Source of the DNA: Dactylellina haptotyla
Lineage: Eukaryota; Ascomycota; Orbiliomycetes; Orbiliales; Orbiliaceae
Direction: 5' to 3'
Assembly (NCBI GenBank): GCA_031310005.1
Contig: CM062385.1
Coordinates: forward strand, 62,001-126,000
Length of the DNA: 64,000 nucleotides
Notes under the pieces: model-generated
Databases searched by the model: none
What the model saw: only the letters and a program-made list of their open reading frames with translations
What the model was told of the DNA's origin: nothing
Program-made: the position numbers and the translations under genes
Shown: piece by piece, positions 37,025 through 48,695 of the stretch
Layout: each line of letters opens with the position of its first letter
Numbering within the stretch: position 1 is the first letter of the stretch

Positions 37025-38417
37025 ATGCAATCCGTTTGGGCAACCCAAGTTCGGGATCGATTCCCAGCAGTTGTTGGAACACCCCAATCATATATGGACA
37101 ATGCTGGTGGAAGCCAAGTTCTCGATGTTGTGATTGATTCGTAAGTAAAATCCATTTGTCATTGAAGGCCAGAATTCACCAGACTAATTTCATTGGCTCT
37201 CCTAGGATCAAAGAGTACCTTTCTGGCACCAACGTTCAGTTGGGCGCGTCGTATGTCACCGGTACGATATCAAACGATCGTGTCGCGACCGGCCTTTCGG
37301 AATCTGCAAAATTCATCAATGCAGATCCGGGCGAAGTAGGTAAGGTGTTCTGATTGGCTGAATGCTATATTGAGTTCTTTCATCTCAGATACCAGGAGTG
37401 GAAGTTTGACTTAGAGTAAACCATACCGTGGCTGATGCATGATGTTCTTGCGGCGTAGTTCTTGGAAGCTCCTCGACGCAGCTGTTGCATAATCTCTCAT
37501 CTGCTTTGCAATTTGAGGAGGGTCAAGAGCATGAAATAATCGTATCCGCATGTGATCATGAAACTAATGTCGCTCCGTGGATCCGTCTGGCGGAGAATCG
37601 AGGCTACAACGTGAAGATTTGGAACCCAAATCCTAATCATGACTGGACCCTTCAAGTCTCGGATCTAGAGCTGCTTCTCTCCCCGAAAACTGCCATGGTT
37701 GCATTCACGGGATGTTCGAACATCACAGGTACTATCCACGATATCAAATCTATCGTCAAGTTCATTAGGGAGAAGCAGCCTCACGTTCTAGTCGGAGTTG
37801 ATGGCGTCGCATACACTCCTCACCGTGCGGTGGATGTTAAAGATCTTGGCGTAGACTTCTTTGTCTTCAGCTGGTACAAGGTCTACGGACCCCACATTTC
37901 GCTCTTGTACGCCGCACCAAGGACGCAAAAGTATATTAAACCACTGTCACATTTTTTTAATCCGAGTAATACGCTGTTTGACAAGTTGAACCTAGCGGGG
38001 GGCAACTACGAGCTCACAGCTTCTCTTCCCCACCTTGTAAAGTTTCTCTCACCGAGCACCTGGGAGAATATTGCCAAGCAAGAAGAAGCCTTATCGAAGA
38101 CATTTATTGATTGGATTTTGACTCGCCCGGATGCAACTCTTTACGGCACAAAGGAGACAACGAGCGACAAGCGAGTACCAGTTCTGAGTTTCTCTATCAA
38201 AGGATGGGATAGCAAAGACCTCGTGGAGGCGGTCGAGAAAGAAGATAAACAGTATGGTATTCGATGGGGGCATTTTTATGCGAAGCGACTCATCGACTCA
38301 TTCGGGCTAGAGAAACCCGATGGAGGTATCGTCAGGGTTAGCTTGCTCTTCTATAATACCGTGGAAGAAGTTCAAGGCTTGATCAAGGTCTTTGAGAAGG
38401 TGTTGGCAAAAAATTAA
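37025..38417 (+). CDS. Cysteine desulfurase-like PLP enzyme (class V aminotransferase fold)
   Basis: Exons 37025-37140, 37206-37339, 37459-38417; 402 aa. Visible blocks: YMDNAGGSQV (substrate and PLP region near residue 28), VVLGSSSTQLLHNL (phosphate-binding region), VSACDHETNVAPW, VGVDGVAYTPHRAVDVKDLGVDFFVFSWYKVYGPH with the Schiff-base lysine at about K224, and C-terminal RWGHFYAKRLIDSFGL and VRVSLLFYNTVEE. This is the cysteine-desulfurase-like branch found in bacteria and fungi, distinct from mitochondrial Nfs1. There is no mitochondrial presequence (MQSVWATQVRDRFPAV), so it is probably cytosolic, and its real substrate is unknown. A desulfurase reaction on cysteine or a related amino acid is inferred from the fold only. 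Confidence 0.88.
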
Positions 38418-39515
38418 TAAATTGAGAACTTTCGATCCTCGGTAGCCCTAGATTTCTACGAGGTATGCTCTTTAGTAATACGACTCCGCCGACCGATTGG
38501 ATCAGTCGTGTTTTTTAATCAACTTGATCGCAAATAAATTGATTTAATTGCCGTAGTCTTGTTAGGCATGATATGAACATTCACTCTTCACGGGTGCATA
38601 GCATAGCCACAGTTAATTCACATGAGTGTGCGCGTTCTGTTCGCTTCCAAGTATGGCTACAGTAGTGTTATACGTAAATTCGGTCTTATAAATTCCCGAC
38701 TGAATAGACCGATGGAGACTTTGGGTCTCGTCCCGGAACCGAGCCGGCTTGGTCTCGAGGCTGTGTTGTCACTAGTTGAAGGATCGGCTGTGTTGGCGTT
38801 AGCAAAATGCAACAAGCCCCAAGCTGCAGCGGGGAATTGCAATTAATTGTCGCTGGCCGGGGTCCACTTTGGCTGTCGTAATAGCGCCAACAATCAGTCA
38901 CGGCGACGTCATAGTGCGCCCGGTGCCCTCGGTCGGCGCATGCGCTGTGTCGTTCATCACGTTCTTCTGGCTGGAAAGCCCGGGAGCAATTCGGATCTGG
39001 GATTTCGAGATACCCGCCCTCTTGTTCAAATGTATAGGAACTACTCCTAGCTCCTGCTGCGTCATATAAATGATCTGGGGTGCTCCCTTCTGTAATATTT
39101 TTGCTGTTGTTCTTTAGCTTTCTGCTTTCGGTCCAGCATTTAGACCTATCACTTTTTCCGTCGGACTGGAGCAGAGGGAACGTTGACGACGAACGGAAAC
39201 TGATTTTGCTTAAATTTTAGTCATTCCACTGTTACGCAAGCTACCAATTTTCAATTTGTGTAAATTCACCTCGCCATTCTCGAAGTGACCGTCTGCTTGC
39301 TTCCCGATCCGCACATTCCAACCACCCAGCCAAAACAAACGAAAGTAATAGATATATCATCCGATCTAGTGGAATTGTACCGTCCTCTGTGCTTTCGATA
39401 ATATCCCCGGCTCAACGATACCGAAACAGTTGTGGTTCTGCTTTGATATCTAGCTTGTGTTACACAGCGCAAACCGCCTACGAGAGAGAGCAAGAGGAAT
39501 TCAAGCACGAGAGCC
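38418..39515. other. Intergenic, no gene supported
   Basis: About 1.1 kb between two plus-strand genes. Overlapping short frames at 38622-39069 in several frames show no domain. Confidence 0.5.
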
Positions 39516-40480
39516 ATGGCAAGACGGTATTTCTCGTGGTATTGGTTTCCGATAGTCGGGTCTGTGGTCTGGGTCGGTGAGTGATATATTCGGGATCAGA
39601 TTTAGTATTGTATTGGATTGAACCAAGAGGCTAACCGAACTCCTACCAAGGCACACTCTTGGGACTACTTTTGACGTGGATTATTGACGGACAACCTCAT
39701 TATGTCACTATGGACTCGCAAGGCCAGACCATCGCGTATATTTCCGACGTGGGAGCGGATTTTCTGAAACCACTATTCATTGCCGGGTCTGTCGTGACCT
39801 CCATTTGCTTCGTCTTGTCGCTCTTTGGTGGTCGTTGGCTTCGACACCGTGGAAGAATCTTGCCGAATACTTCGTGGGCGCAAAGAATCTTCAGCATAGT
39901 TGCAATTTTTGGAGCTGTAGTGGGGAGTGCGGGTTTAATATTGCTCTCCATATTCGACACCAAAAGATATACCACCCTACATAGAGTCTTTCTGGCGGTT
40001 TTCTGTGGTGGAGTACTGGTCAGTGCTCTGGGCACAGTCTGTAAGTCCCCGAAATTTGGACCGGAGAACAAGTTTTCTCCATTCGACTATATAACGTGCT
40101 GACGATCTATGCCAGTGGAGTATTGGAGACTGGAAAGAAATCACCGTTGGAGCAAGGCTATCACATATAGCTTTTGGATTAAGACGGTATTCTTCTTTGT
40201 AGAACTTGGCCTGGCCATTGCGTTTGGTGTCTGTTTGACAAAGGAGATCAACAATGCTGGTGCCATCATAGAATGGGGTAAGCTCATACGATCAGATATT
40301 CTAAAAGTAGTCCATAGCTAACTTGTTTTCAATGTTCTCAAAGTTACCGCGCTGGTATTTACTGGCTACCTTCTCTCTTTTCTCTTCGACTTGCTGCCAG
40401 CTGCTCGCTCGCGGACAGGGGAATTCAAGGATGTGGAACTCACCCCTCCTAGTTCTTCGTACAGACTGTACAGGTATTAG
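39516..40480 (+). CDS. Frag1/DRAM/Sfk1-family membrane protein
   Basis: Exons 39516-39576, 39651-40040, 40116-40277, 40344-40480; 249 aa. The pattern is that of the Frag1/DRAM/Sfk1 family: an N-terminal short basic segment (MARRYFSRYW), a first membrane helix (FPIVGSVVWVGTLLGLLLTWII), the loop YISDVGAD, then further helices (PLFIAGSVVTSICFVLSL, IFSIVAIFGAVVGSAGLILLSIFD, RVFLAVFCGGVLVSALGTV, WIKTVFFFVELGLAIAFGV, TALVFTGYLLSFLFDLLPA). In yeast, Sfk1 works at the plasma membrane with the PI4-kinase Stt4 and in phospholipid asymmetry; whether this protein has that role is inference. The cytosolic tail is short (ELTPPSSSYRLYRY). The start is the first ATG that precedes the first helix, in context AGCCATGG. 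Confidence 0.85.
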
Positions 40481-41155
40481 TTACTATGGTAGATGAGACG
40501 CTCGCCTAACTAGTAGCTGCAGAGAAGCAGCGTTGATAGCAGTTTACCAGAACTCCCGTTTAAATTCGGAGTCCTTACGGTTTCTTCATGCTTTTTTTCC
40601 GGAAATATATATTTTTGATGACAAAATTTTTATGAATACCAACAGATTACTTGTCGGACGAATTATTTCACCGTTAAAATTAAAAAAATTTAAACCTGGA
40701 CTTTTTGTAGTTCTGGGAAATTTAAACGCATCTTACACAAATTGAGAAGCCTCGATATGTAATGAAGTCTATGCACGTTTTGGCGCTGCGACTTTGGCGA
40801 GCGTTTTGTCCCCTGTTACACATTTGAATGCTCTCGCCTCGCTTACGTGCAAAAGCGACGAACCTCTGTTCATCGGGTGGACTAATTCAGCCGGGATAAA
40901 TATTTGCAAGGATTCTCATTGTATCAATGTTAATCCTCTTGTATAAGGATCCCAACGAGATTGACTTATATCCACATAACTCCCGCGGCTTTATCTTTTC
41001 CCAGTAGCATACCTCGTAAAGTTGAGTTTGGTTTTCAGCCACACACAGCTTTCTACAAGCCAAGCAATTGTGAGCACGCCTCGCTAGCAGAACTTTTCTT
41101 GCTCCTCGTTTGTTTCGAACCAAAATCTGGTTGACTGAGGGTCAGAGTCAAACGG
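40481..41155. other. Intergenic, no gene supported
   Basis: About 0.67 kb. An open 70-codon stretch at 40533-40745 is AT-rich in its second half and has no domain. Confidence 0.5.
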
Positions 41156-41980
41156 ATGTCGCATTCCCCCGCTGACAATTCCAAGAAAAATCCCAATCCC
41201 ATGAGTGCAGGCACGAGCGAACAGCCATCATTTCCGATATTTGCACTCCCAAATGAGCTCCAAGCGAAGATACTGTCCTTTCTACCGGACGCCGAAGACC
41301 AGATAAACATATCTCGAACTTGCAAAACATGGCACAATCTCATCGTGTACTCCAACTCATTTGGAAAGTCCCGATATATTCCACTCCTGAGTGGAATTAG
41401 CTATCACTTTCTCCTGGAAAATAAGATACAGCGCTCAGCTCTTCTAGCCTTCGCCCAAGGCCCCAAGATTGACAAGCTCAATTACATATTTCGCGAGTGC
41501 TCTAAAGGCGATGGAAATGACCTACCAGAATATCAAGAGCGCGAAAATTATCCATGGAGAGCCGCTCTGATCAAAGATATCACTTCCTGCCCTTTCCTCG
41601 ATGAATCTGTCTTCTCAACCAAAGTATCCTGGATAACCTGGGAGGATGTCTGCAATAACGATGGCTCGCTCAAAGGCATGGCTGGCGAAGTAATCAAACC
41701 AAAGATTAACCCTAATCCTTGGGGCAATCGAAGGGTTAAGATCATCGCTTCGTTACAGACATCTGTCGGGGACAGATATTCTTCCACTATTTTTTCGAGG
41801 CTAGTGACAGTTCCGGACGCTAAAAATGTTACGGTAAGGGAACTGGCTGAAGCTATTGTCAAGTTGTTCAATGGACTAACACCAACGGCATCCGTCTGTT
41901 ATATATTCTGGCTTTCTCTGAATACCTGGACGGATGAAGAAATCTGGATGGAGGTTAAGCTTCTCGAGTATCCCATGTAA
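41156..41980 (+). CDS. F-box protein
   Basis: One uninterrupted frame of 274 aa. Residues ~28-68 form an F-box: IFALPNELQAKILSFLPDAEDQINISRTCKTWHNLIV, with the usual LP-x2-L and C-x2-W positions. F-box proteins bind Skp1 and bring substrates to SCF ubiquitin ligases. The rest contains no visible leucine-rich or WD repeats, so the substrate-binding part is unrecognised; fungal genomes have many F-box proteins of this plain type. A second in-frame ATG lies 15 codons downstream (MSAGTSEQPS). No intron is needed. Confidence 0.85.
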   Translation: MSHSPADNSKKNPNPMSAGTSEQPSFPIFALPNELQAKILSFLPDAEDQINISRTCKTWHNLIVYSNSFGKSRYIPLLSGISYHFLLENKIQRSALLAFAQGPKIDKLNYIFRECSKGDGNDLPEYQERENYPWRAALIKDITSCPFLDESVFSTKVSWITWEDVCNNDGSLKGMAGEVIKPKINPNPWGNRRVKIIASLQTSVGDRYSSTIFSRLVTVPDAKNVTVRELAEAIVKLFNGLTPTASVCYIFWLSLNTWTDEEIWMEVKLLEYPM

Positions 41981-42394
41981 CTTTCGTTTAACTATAAAGA
42001 GAAAGGCAAGAGAAGCACAGCCGAGTCATGCGTTTTGACATAGAAGGAAAATAAAGTGCTGTAGATATTTAACTCATCTTCAATCCTCCATACATGCCGC
42101 TTCAAGAAAATATCATGCGGGATTTTATAATTGCTCGTAGTGTTCTCTATCTCTTATGAACTCAATTTATAGATTGTAACCATATGCACGTTCTGTTTTA
42201 CAATTTTATTCGTCATTATATATTATTTTTACGTATCATATTCTGACGGAGGCTGCCAACTGTGTGACTGGTCGTCCAGGCCTTATTTATTTTGCCGTAT
42301 ATGACTTGTGTGCACACAGGCACGTGCTATGGCTCGATCGCTTTACCTCGCTTTGGACGATATTTAGTGAGTTACTGGATTTGAGGTGGAGAAG
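41981..42394. other. Intergenic, no gene supported
   Basis: AT-leaning 3' region of the F-box gene running into the phosphotransferase remnant. A few codons upstream of 42395 (around 42330-42390) may be decayed remnant sequence, but no frame is maintained. Confidence 0.4.
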
Positions 42395-42812
42395 ATGGAA
42401 GGGACCTATGTTGGATCTCTCGAGAATGAACCAGTAACGGATCAAATATTGGAGTATCAGCCAAACAAAAATAGGTCGCACTCGGTGATGTGTGACCCCA
42501 TATGTCATCCCACTCTCTCTTACGCTTCCGCCCAAAACTAACTGATTAATAGGTCCATTTACCACTGTCACAGAATTCCACGAGGCTCTGATCGATGCCT
42601 TCTCTAACGCCTATAAAGGAGATATTAAACAATACCTTAGAGGAATGCTGAGTACGCGAGAGTATACCGTGGTGTTCGCACACGCAGACTCCAGACTAGC
42701 AAACATAGTCAAGGACGGTCATGTCGTGGGTATTATTGACTGGGAAATGTGTGGCTGGTATCCTGAGTGGTGGGAATTCGCAAAGGCTTTTTATATGGCA
42801 GTTCAAAAATGA
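42395..42812 (+). pseudogene. Truncated phosphotransferase (APH/choline-kinase-like fold) remnant
   Basis: The C-lobe of a fungal APH-type phosphotransferase is readable. A first part, MEGTYVGSLENEPVTDQILEY (42395 on), and a second part from 42552, PFTTVTEFHEALIDAFSNAY, are probably joined by an intron ending CTAACTGATTAATAG; the donor is uncertain. The catalytic motifs are intact: FAHADSRLANI (the H-x-D-x4-N Brenner loop) and IIDWEMCGWYPEWWEFAKAFY with the metal-binding D. After AKAFYM the frame ends at a TGA (42810-42812), while a neighbouring frame carries on with WQFKNDWD, a sign of a small frameshift. The N-lobe with the ATP-binding lysine is absent. I read it as a decaying copy, not a working kinase. 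Confidence 0.7.
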
Positions 42813-43636
42813 CTGGGATCCCGCTTCCTAGAGATCACCCCACCATATTACTGCGAAAAAGCGGCCCATGGTCGGATTATGCAATGCTTGTTATGATCTC
42901 ATACCCGCCAGAGTGGAGTGCTGGTTGTGCCTCTTATTTAAGGTAGGTATTCGAGCAACATATTGCAATGCATTATTATTGTGTCAGCCAATTAGTTGCA
43001 TGAAGAAACGACACGTGCGGGCCACATAGTGACTTAGAATATTACTGCAGGCCACTCTATATTGATCTATAGGCTTTGTATGAATGATATCTGATACCCA
43101 GAGTCTACTATCCGGAATAGAGTAGAATCGAATTGGTGGGCAACAAAAGATCGGGCTGTTGCATGTTGCTGATTGGCTCGGTAATTTGCCGACGCCTCGA
43201 AGCGACGCACGATGACCGCATTTCAGAAACTCCCACCAAACAACGGCAACCGGTCAACTGTTCGCCGCGGGCCTCTCTGTACAATCTGCAGGGGACGCTC
43301 AATCGTCGCTGCAGGAATTGTCGCACAAGGTGTAACGCAATTGAACATACCGTGAGTGTCCCTCCCCATATCGTTGATCTTAGTTCTACCCGGTGCTGCA
43401 GCGAGGGGAAACCGGGCCAGGGTCATGAGTCGCGCTCGCTGCAAGATGTTTTGTTTTGGGCGAAAGCTTGGGGCTCCATACCAAGAACCCCGACGGTCTA
43501 ACATTCCGATTCTTACGGCGCACTTCGCAGGAACCTCCGCAACCTGACCCAACCATGGCTCTTGAGACTCGGTAACCTCTTATTCTATTTCCTCTGGATC
43601 TGAGCTCAGGTTCAATCTCAAAGTCCCATCGAAAAA
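42813..43636. other. Intergenic, no gene supported
   Basis: Overlapping short frames on both strands (43108-43552) have no domain; probably leader and promoter of the cotransporter gene at 43637. Confidence 0.5.
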
Positions 43637-46600
43637 ATGGCAGCCGCCGGCCAATACGTCTCCCAACTCCTCGGCGATGCCACCGAGGCATTAACCCGTC
43701 GCGGCTCCGTACCAGCGGAGCAGCTCGTCCCACGCTCTTCAGGATGGTTCTCACGTCGTCGCGGGAGCGCCATCACAGGCGACCCGACCAGCCACCTACC
43801 CAGAATGACCAAAAGCATCACAAACGACGAAGAGATGAGGGCGAAACTGAAGCCCAAGACGAACAAACTGGGTACCTTTAATGGGGTCTTTGTACCTACT
43901 ACCCTCAATGTCCTGTCAATTCTCATGTTCTTGAGATTCGGGTTTATCCTCGGCCAGAGCGGTATCCTAGGCATGATGGGTATGTCACTTCTTATATTCT
44001 TTACAACTATGCGACTGTAAACTAACTAGCTCCGTGTATATAGGCATGCTGATAGCCAGGTTATTCTCCCCGGCATATTTTCGGACTGGCAGCGCTAATT
44101 GGCTTTAAGCTATCTAATAAACTTAGTCACAACCCTTTCTATCTCGGCGATATCGACAAACGGAACTGTGAGAGGCGGAGGCGCTTACTACTTGATCTCT
44201 CGAAGTCTTGGCCCAGAATTCGGTGGTAGTATCGGCATTGTGTTTTACCTGGGATATGTGCTAAACACTGGTATGAATGCCGTCGGTTTGGTGGATTGTA
44301 TCATGAACAACTTTGGCATTGGGAGCGAGAGTGGAACGGGTACTCTTCCGGATTCTTTTGTAAGGACCCTTCCTTTCAAGTACACTCGCGGGTGATATAA
44401 CCACTAATGCCTCTGAATACTAGGGTTGGAGATATCTCTACGCTACTGGTATGTGAACCCATCTCACCGCGCGTTTCAGGCAACCTATTGACAGATAATA
44501 ATTGTAGCTATCCTCGTATTGTGCACTCTGATTTGTCTTCTGGGATCGAACATTTTCTCTAAAGCATCTAATCTCCTGCTAATTATCCTTCTGGTGGCGA
44601 CTTACTCCATTCCTATCTCGACATTATTCGTCAAGCCGATTTACGGGGACCAGGGGCTTCTGTATAGTGGACTCTCTTGGCAGACATTGAAAGAGAATTT
44701 CTACCCGCACTTCACTCGAGGGGCGGCTGGCAGTGAAACCAACGGTAAAGAGAACTATCAGACTCTCTTTGGCATCTTATTCCCTGCCACCGGTGGTATT
44801 TTTGCGTAAGTAGCCTTGCCAATATCCGTACGAAAGTTAGCTCTAATGACTCGCCAGTGGTGCTTCCATGAGTGGTGACCTCCGCAAACCCAATAAGTCT
44901 ATTCCGAAGGGTACACTCCACGGTCTTTTGGTTACATTTATCAGTTATGCGTTTGTCATTCTAGCCATGGGCGCAGCAATCAAACGTAATGCCCTATACA
45001 CAAACCTCAATGTAATCCAAGATGTCAATCTGTCGGCCGGTTTAATTCTCGCTGGAGAGTTCGCTACTTGCTTCTTCTCGGCGTTGATGGGTGTTATTGG
45101 TAGCGCGAAGCTCCTTCAAGCACTCGCCAGAGATAACATTATCCCCGGTTTCTCACCTTTTGCACAAGGAACAGCCTCGAACGACGAACCGATCGTGGCG
45201 ATTGTTTTCACATTCGTCGTCGCTCAACTTACTCTCCTCGCAAATATTAACCAAATCGCCTCCGTTGTAACGATGACATACCTACTCACCTTTCTCGCAA
45301 TCAATCTTGCATGCTTTCTCTTAAAAATCAGTGCTGCACCGAACTTCCGACCTAGCTTCAATTATTTCCGCTGGTGGACAGCGGCCATTGGAACCGTTAT
45401 TAGCGGAGTCACAATGTTTTACGTCGACGGAATATACGCTAGCGCTTGTGTCTTCTTATTGCTCTTCTTGTTCCTGGTAATCCACTACACGTCTCCGCCA
45501 AAGGCCTGGGGAGATGTCAGCCAGAGTTTGATCTATCATCAGGTTCGAAAGTACCTGTTGCGCCTACGACAGGAGAATCATATCAAATTCTGGCGACCGC
45601 AACTATTGTTATTCGTGAACGACCCGAGAAGGTCATATAAATTGATTCAATTCTGCAATTGTGTGTATCCCCGCCTATGAGAAATAGTTTAAAAGACATA
45701 CTAACAATTTGATAGCATTAAAGAAAGGAGGACTTTATATCCTCGCCCACGTAATTGTCACCCCAGACTTTAGGGAGTCTTTCCCAGAGGCTAAAAAGCA
45801 GCAACAAGCGTGGATGAGGTACATCGATTTTGGAAAATGCAAGGCGTTTGTACAGATCGCAATCAGCCCAGCTATAGAGTGGGGTATGCGAAATATCGTC
45901 TTAGTAAGTTTCATCCCGTCTTCGGATCTATTTAAACGCAAACTAACATATCGGCCATAAAAGAGCGCTGGTCTTGGCGGCATGCGACCCAATATTGCCA
46001 TCATGGGAATGTATAACCTCGATGAATATAGAAAACGCAGACCTTTGATCGATATTCCTGTGCCCGATGTTGTTACAAAAGACGATATGGACGATACAAA
46101 CGAGACACGAGAGCAACTCCCTACCGATGCCTGCAGGATAGAGCAGAGCATCCCCGTCACCTCGTGGGTCAATATGCTCGAAGACATGCTCATGTCTCTA
46201 CAGATCAATGTGGCTTTGGCAAAAGGGTTTAAGCATCTTCAGATCCCTAAACCGGGAGAACAGCCGAAAAAGAAATATATCGATCTATGGCCTATCCGTA
46301 TGTCAAGCCTCCCTTGCTTCATTTGAACCTCAATAGTAAACTGACATGTATCCTTTCAGAAATGTCTGCACAAATCGCCAGTGAGGGTAGCCACCCTAGC
46401 GGAGTTCTCACAACGAATTTTGATACATATACTTTAATCCTCCAGCTCGGATGTATCTTACACACTGTACCAGCATGGAAAAAGGTGTACACGGTTCGCG
46501 TTATTGTGTTCGTTGAGTACGAAAGTGACGTGGATGAGGAATGCGGCCGAGTCAAGACGTTGCTCGAGAACCTGAGAATCCGTGCTGAAGTAGTGGTATG

Positions 46601-47792
46601 TTGGCTTGCGAAAGGGGATTTGAAAACATACGAAACGCTGGTGAATGGCAAGGAAGGAAAGAACGAACGTGTGGAATCTTTAATCGGAGCCGAGGAATGG
46701 TGGGTCGAGCTACAGCGACGGCGGCGGGAGGCGGACTTACACGATAGCGAAACTGCCTTGAATTCTCAGGTAGCAGATTTATTACGCTCGCAGCAGTGGC
46801 CGCACAGTACATTTATGCAACAAGCGGGCACGGCTATCCCTGGATCAAATGCGCAGAAGTTCTTAGCAGGTGTCAAGAAGTTTGTGAAGAAAGGTAAGAG
46901 AGGGAGGTCGACGACCCGACTACATGGGTTGAGCGTTAGCTTAGGGACTATGAACATGACGACACATCAGTTACAGCCGCATGTGCTCTCCGAGACTGAG
47001 TCGGAAAGTAGTGGGTCCGAGGACTCCGATTTGGAAAGTGTTGGGAGCACAGAGAGCGCGGCGAGTTTGAATGATGCTGACGATTATAAGGACAATGAAG
47101 AAGACGAGACCGACAGACTGCCATTCGATAAGTCCGATCCGCCGTCCAGGAGAGCGAGTATTGGTGGAGCAGTTCGATTATCACCAGAGGAGGTCGCGAA
47201 GTTTGAGGCAAAGAGGAAATCATCAGCTAAGAACTCACTAGATTTGCGGCAGGCGAAATCAAGAAGGCAAATACCTGGTCTCAAGTCACCCACTTTGCAA
47301 CCTCCACCACCACAGTTGCAAATTGAAACGGGTGGAGAAGGATCGTCTTCTACGCTACTCAGTCCTATCAGCGCGATTCCGCCAAATAAACGCCCCGGTC
47401 TCTCACACAGGAGTTCTACTTCAGCGTTTACGTCGAAAACAATTCCACATGCAAAAGTGGCCGAAAACGAGGATAGCGGACCGACCATCATGTTTGCAGA
47501 TCAAGAGCCGCCTAGTAGACGCGCGAGCGGCTACCCGGGTGGTCAGGACGTCCCGCTGAGCTTTAACGATCTGCCTAGCCTCGCGCAATATCTGATATTG
47601 AACGAGCTGATGAGCAAGTATAGTAAAGATACCGCAGTTCTGTTCACGACATTACCGAGCCCTCCAGCTGGAACGTATAAGAGCGAAGAAGCTTGTGTGG
47701 AGTATATATCCGGTTTGGATGTGCTGTGTGAGGACTTACCGCCAGTGCTATTGGTGCACAGTAACTCTATGACGGTCACTATGGCACTCTAG
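43637..47792 (+). CDS. VHC1: Vacuolar cation-chloride cotransporter (SLC12 family)
   Basis: Nine exons: 43637-43979, 44044-44059, 44110-44359, 44424-44448, 44508-44805, 44858-45660, 45716-45903, 45964-46297, 46360-47792; 1229 aa. SLC12 blocks: LGTFNGVFVPTTLNVLSILMFLRFGFILGQSG (first helix), YLINLVTTLSISAISTNGTVRGGGAYYLISRSLGPEFGGSIG, the GGIFAGASMSGDLRKPNKSIPKGT region and AINLACFLLKISAAPNFRPSF. About twelve helices end near residue 630, followed by a long cytosolic domain with HLQIPKPGEQPKKKYIDLWPI and Ser-rich, acidic stretches (SETESESSGSEDSDLES). In yeast Vhc1 imports K+ and Cl- into the vacuole; the same role is inferred. Exon 2 is only 16 bp, bounded by GTATGT and GTTATT donors; without it the frame breaks. 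Confidence 0.9.
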
Positions 47793-48401
47793 ATACTTGC
47801 TTGACTCCATTCCTCTCATTTTAGGCAGGAAAGTGTATATATGATTAAGGTCTATACGAGAATGTAATAACAGCGTGAGCACCAACGGGCATTCTAATAG
47901 CGTACAGTGGTATAGCAACCTCTTAACTGCGTCTAAATTTCTAACTTATCAAAATCATTATCAAGGCTTTGCGGTCCCCGAGTTTTCGAACTGGTAACGG
48001 GAATTGTCTGCATAATATCAAATTTCAGCTCAATATTGTGATATGTCCCAATGGCGTTCAGACTTTCTAACTCTTAAGTGTAATAGAGCCCTAGCAGGGC
48101 AACACAAATCGGATGATATGTGCCATCTGAAACTAACCACAAGTAAAATTCGTATTTCTTCGACAAATTCTACTATGGAAGCCAGATATAATGACGGGAG
48201 GAAATATCCGTCCCATCACAAAATAGCATGCCTATTGTCTCGAAAACGGCTTTTAAAACTGCCCTTTTCGGCGGCTTGTCTTAAGTGCGGGCGCTTGAGA
48301 CGTCGAGACTAGCTCCTCCAGGGTCCAATTTTCACTAAACCCTACGAGACCAACGAAACGGGTCTCGTTGGAACCAGACTTCGAATCCTCTAGCGGGTAA
48401 A
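47793..48401. other. Intergenic, no gene supported
   Basis: 3' region of the cotransporter gene. The frame at 48043-48312 has no domain. Confidence 0.5.
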
Positions 48402-48695
48402 CTAAACCTCATTTCCGACCATAACCAATGCAAGTGCAACAGCCGAGGGCCGCTCACTACGCTCCAGGACAACCCAATATCTCCCAGGCTTGTGGACGAA
48501 GAACCGAGCTCGGTCGTGGGCGTGGGCTTGCTTTACGATTGATTCCACCGTTCGGCGCATTTTAAAGTGTTCGTTGACCAGATGAGTGACGAGTTTTTGG
48601 TTTCGGGTTATGACGAGGAGTTGGGTCATTTCGCGCATTGTGTGGCGAACGCGATGAATGAGGGTATCGGCGCGATCCTTGTAGCAGCGGGGCAT
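48402..48695 (-). CDS. Small hypothetical protein, 97 aa
   Basis: A single minus-strand frame from ATG at 48695 to the stop at 48402. Most codons end in C or G, as in the nearby real genes, and the protein is basic (MPRCYKDRADTLIHRVRH..., RTVESIVKQAHAHDRAR, KPGRYWVVLERSERP). An AT-repeat that could serve as a TATA element (about 48790-48802) lies about 95 bp upstream on this strand. No domain is recognised, and a plus-strand frame of similar length overlaps it, so this is a tentative call. Confidence 0.35.
   Translation of the reverse strand: MPRCYKDRADTLIHRVRHTMREMTQLLVITRNQKLVTHLVNEHFKMRRTVESIVKQAHAHDRARFFVHKPGRYWVVLERSERPSAVALALVMVGNEV

Noticed and set aside
48300-48420. Possible tRNA because of TTCGAATCC near 48380
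   Set aside because: No acceptor or anticodon stem can be paired around it.
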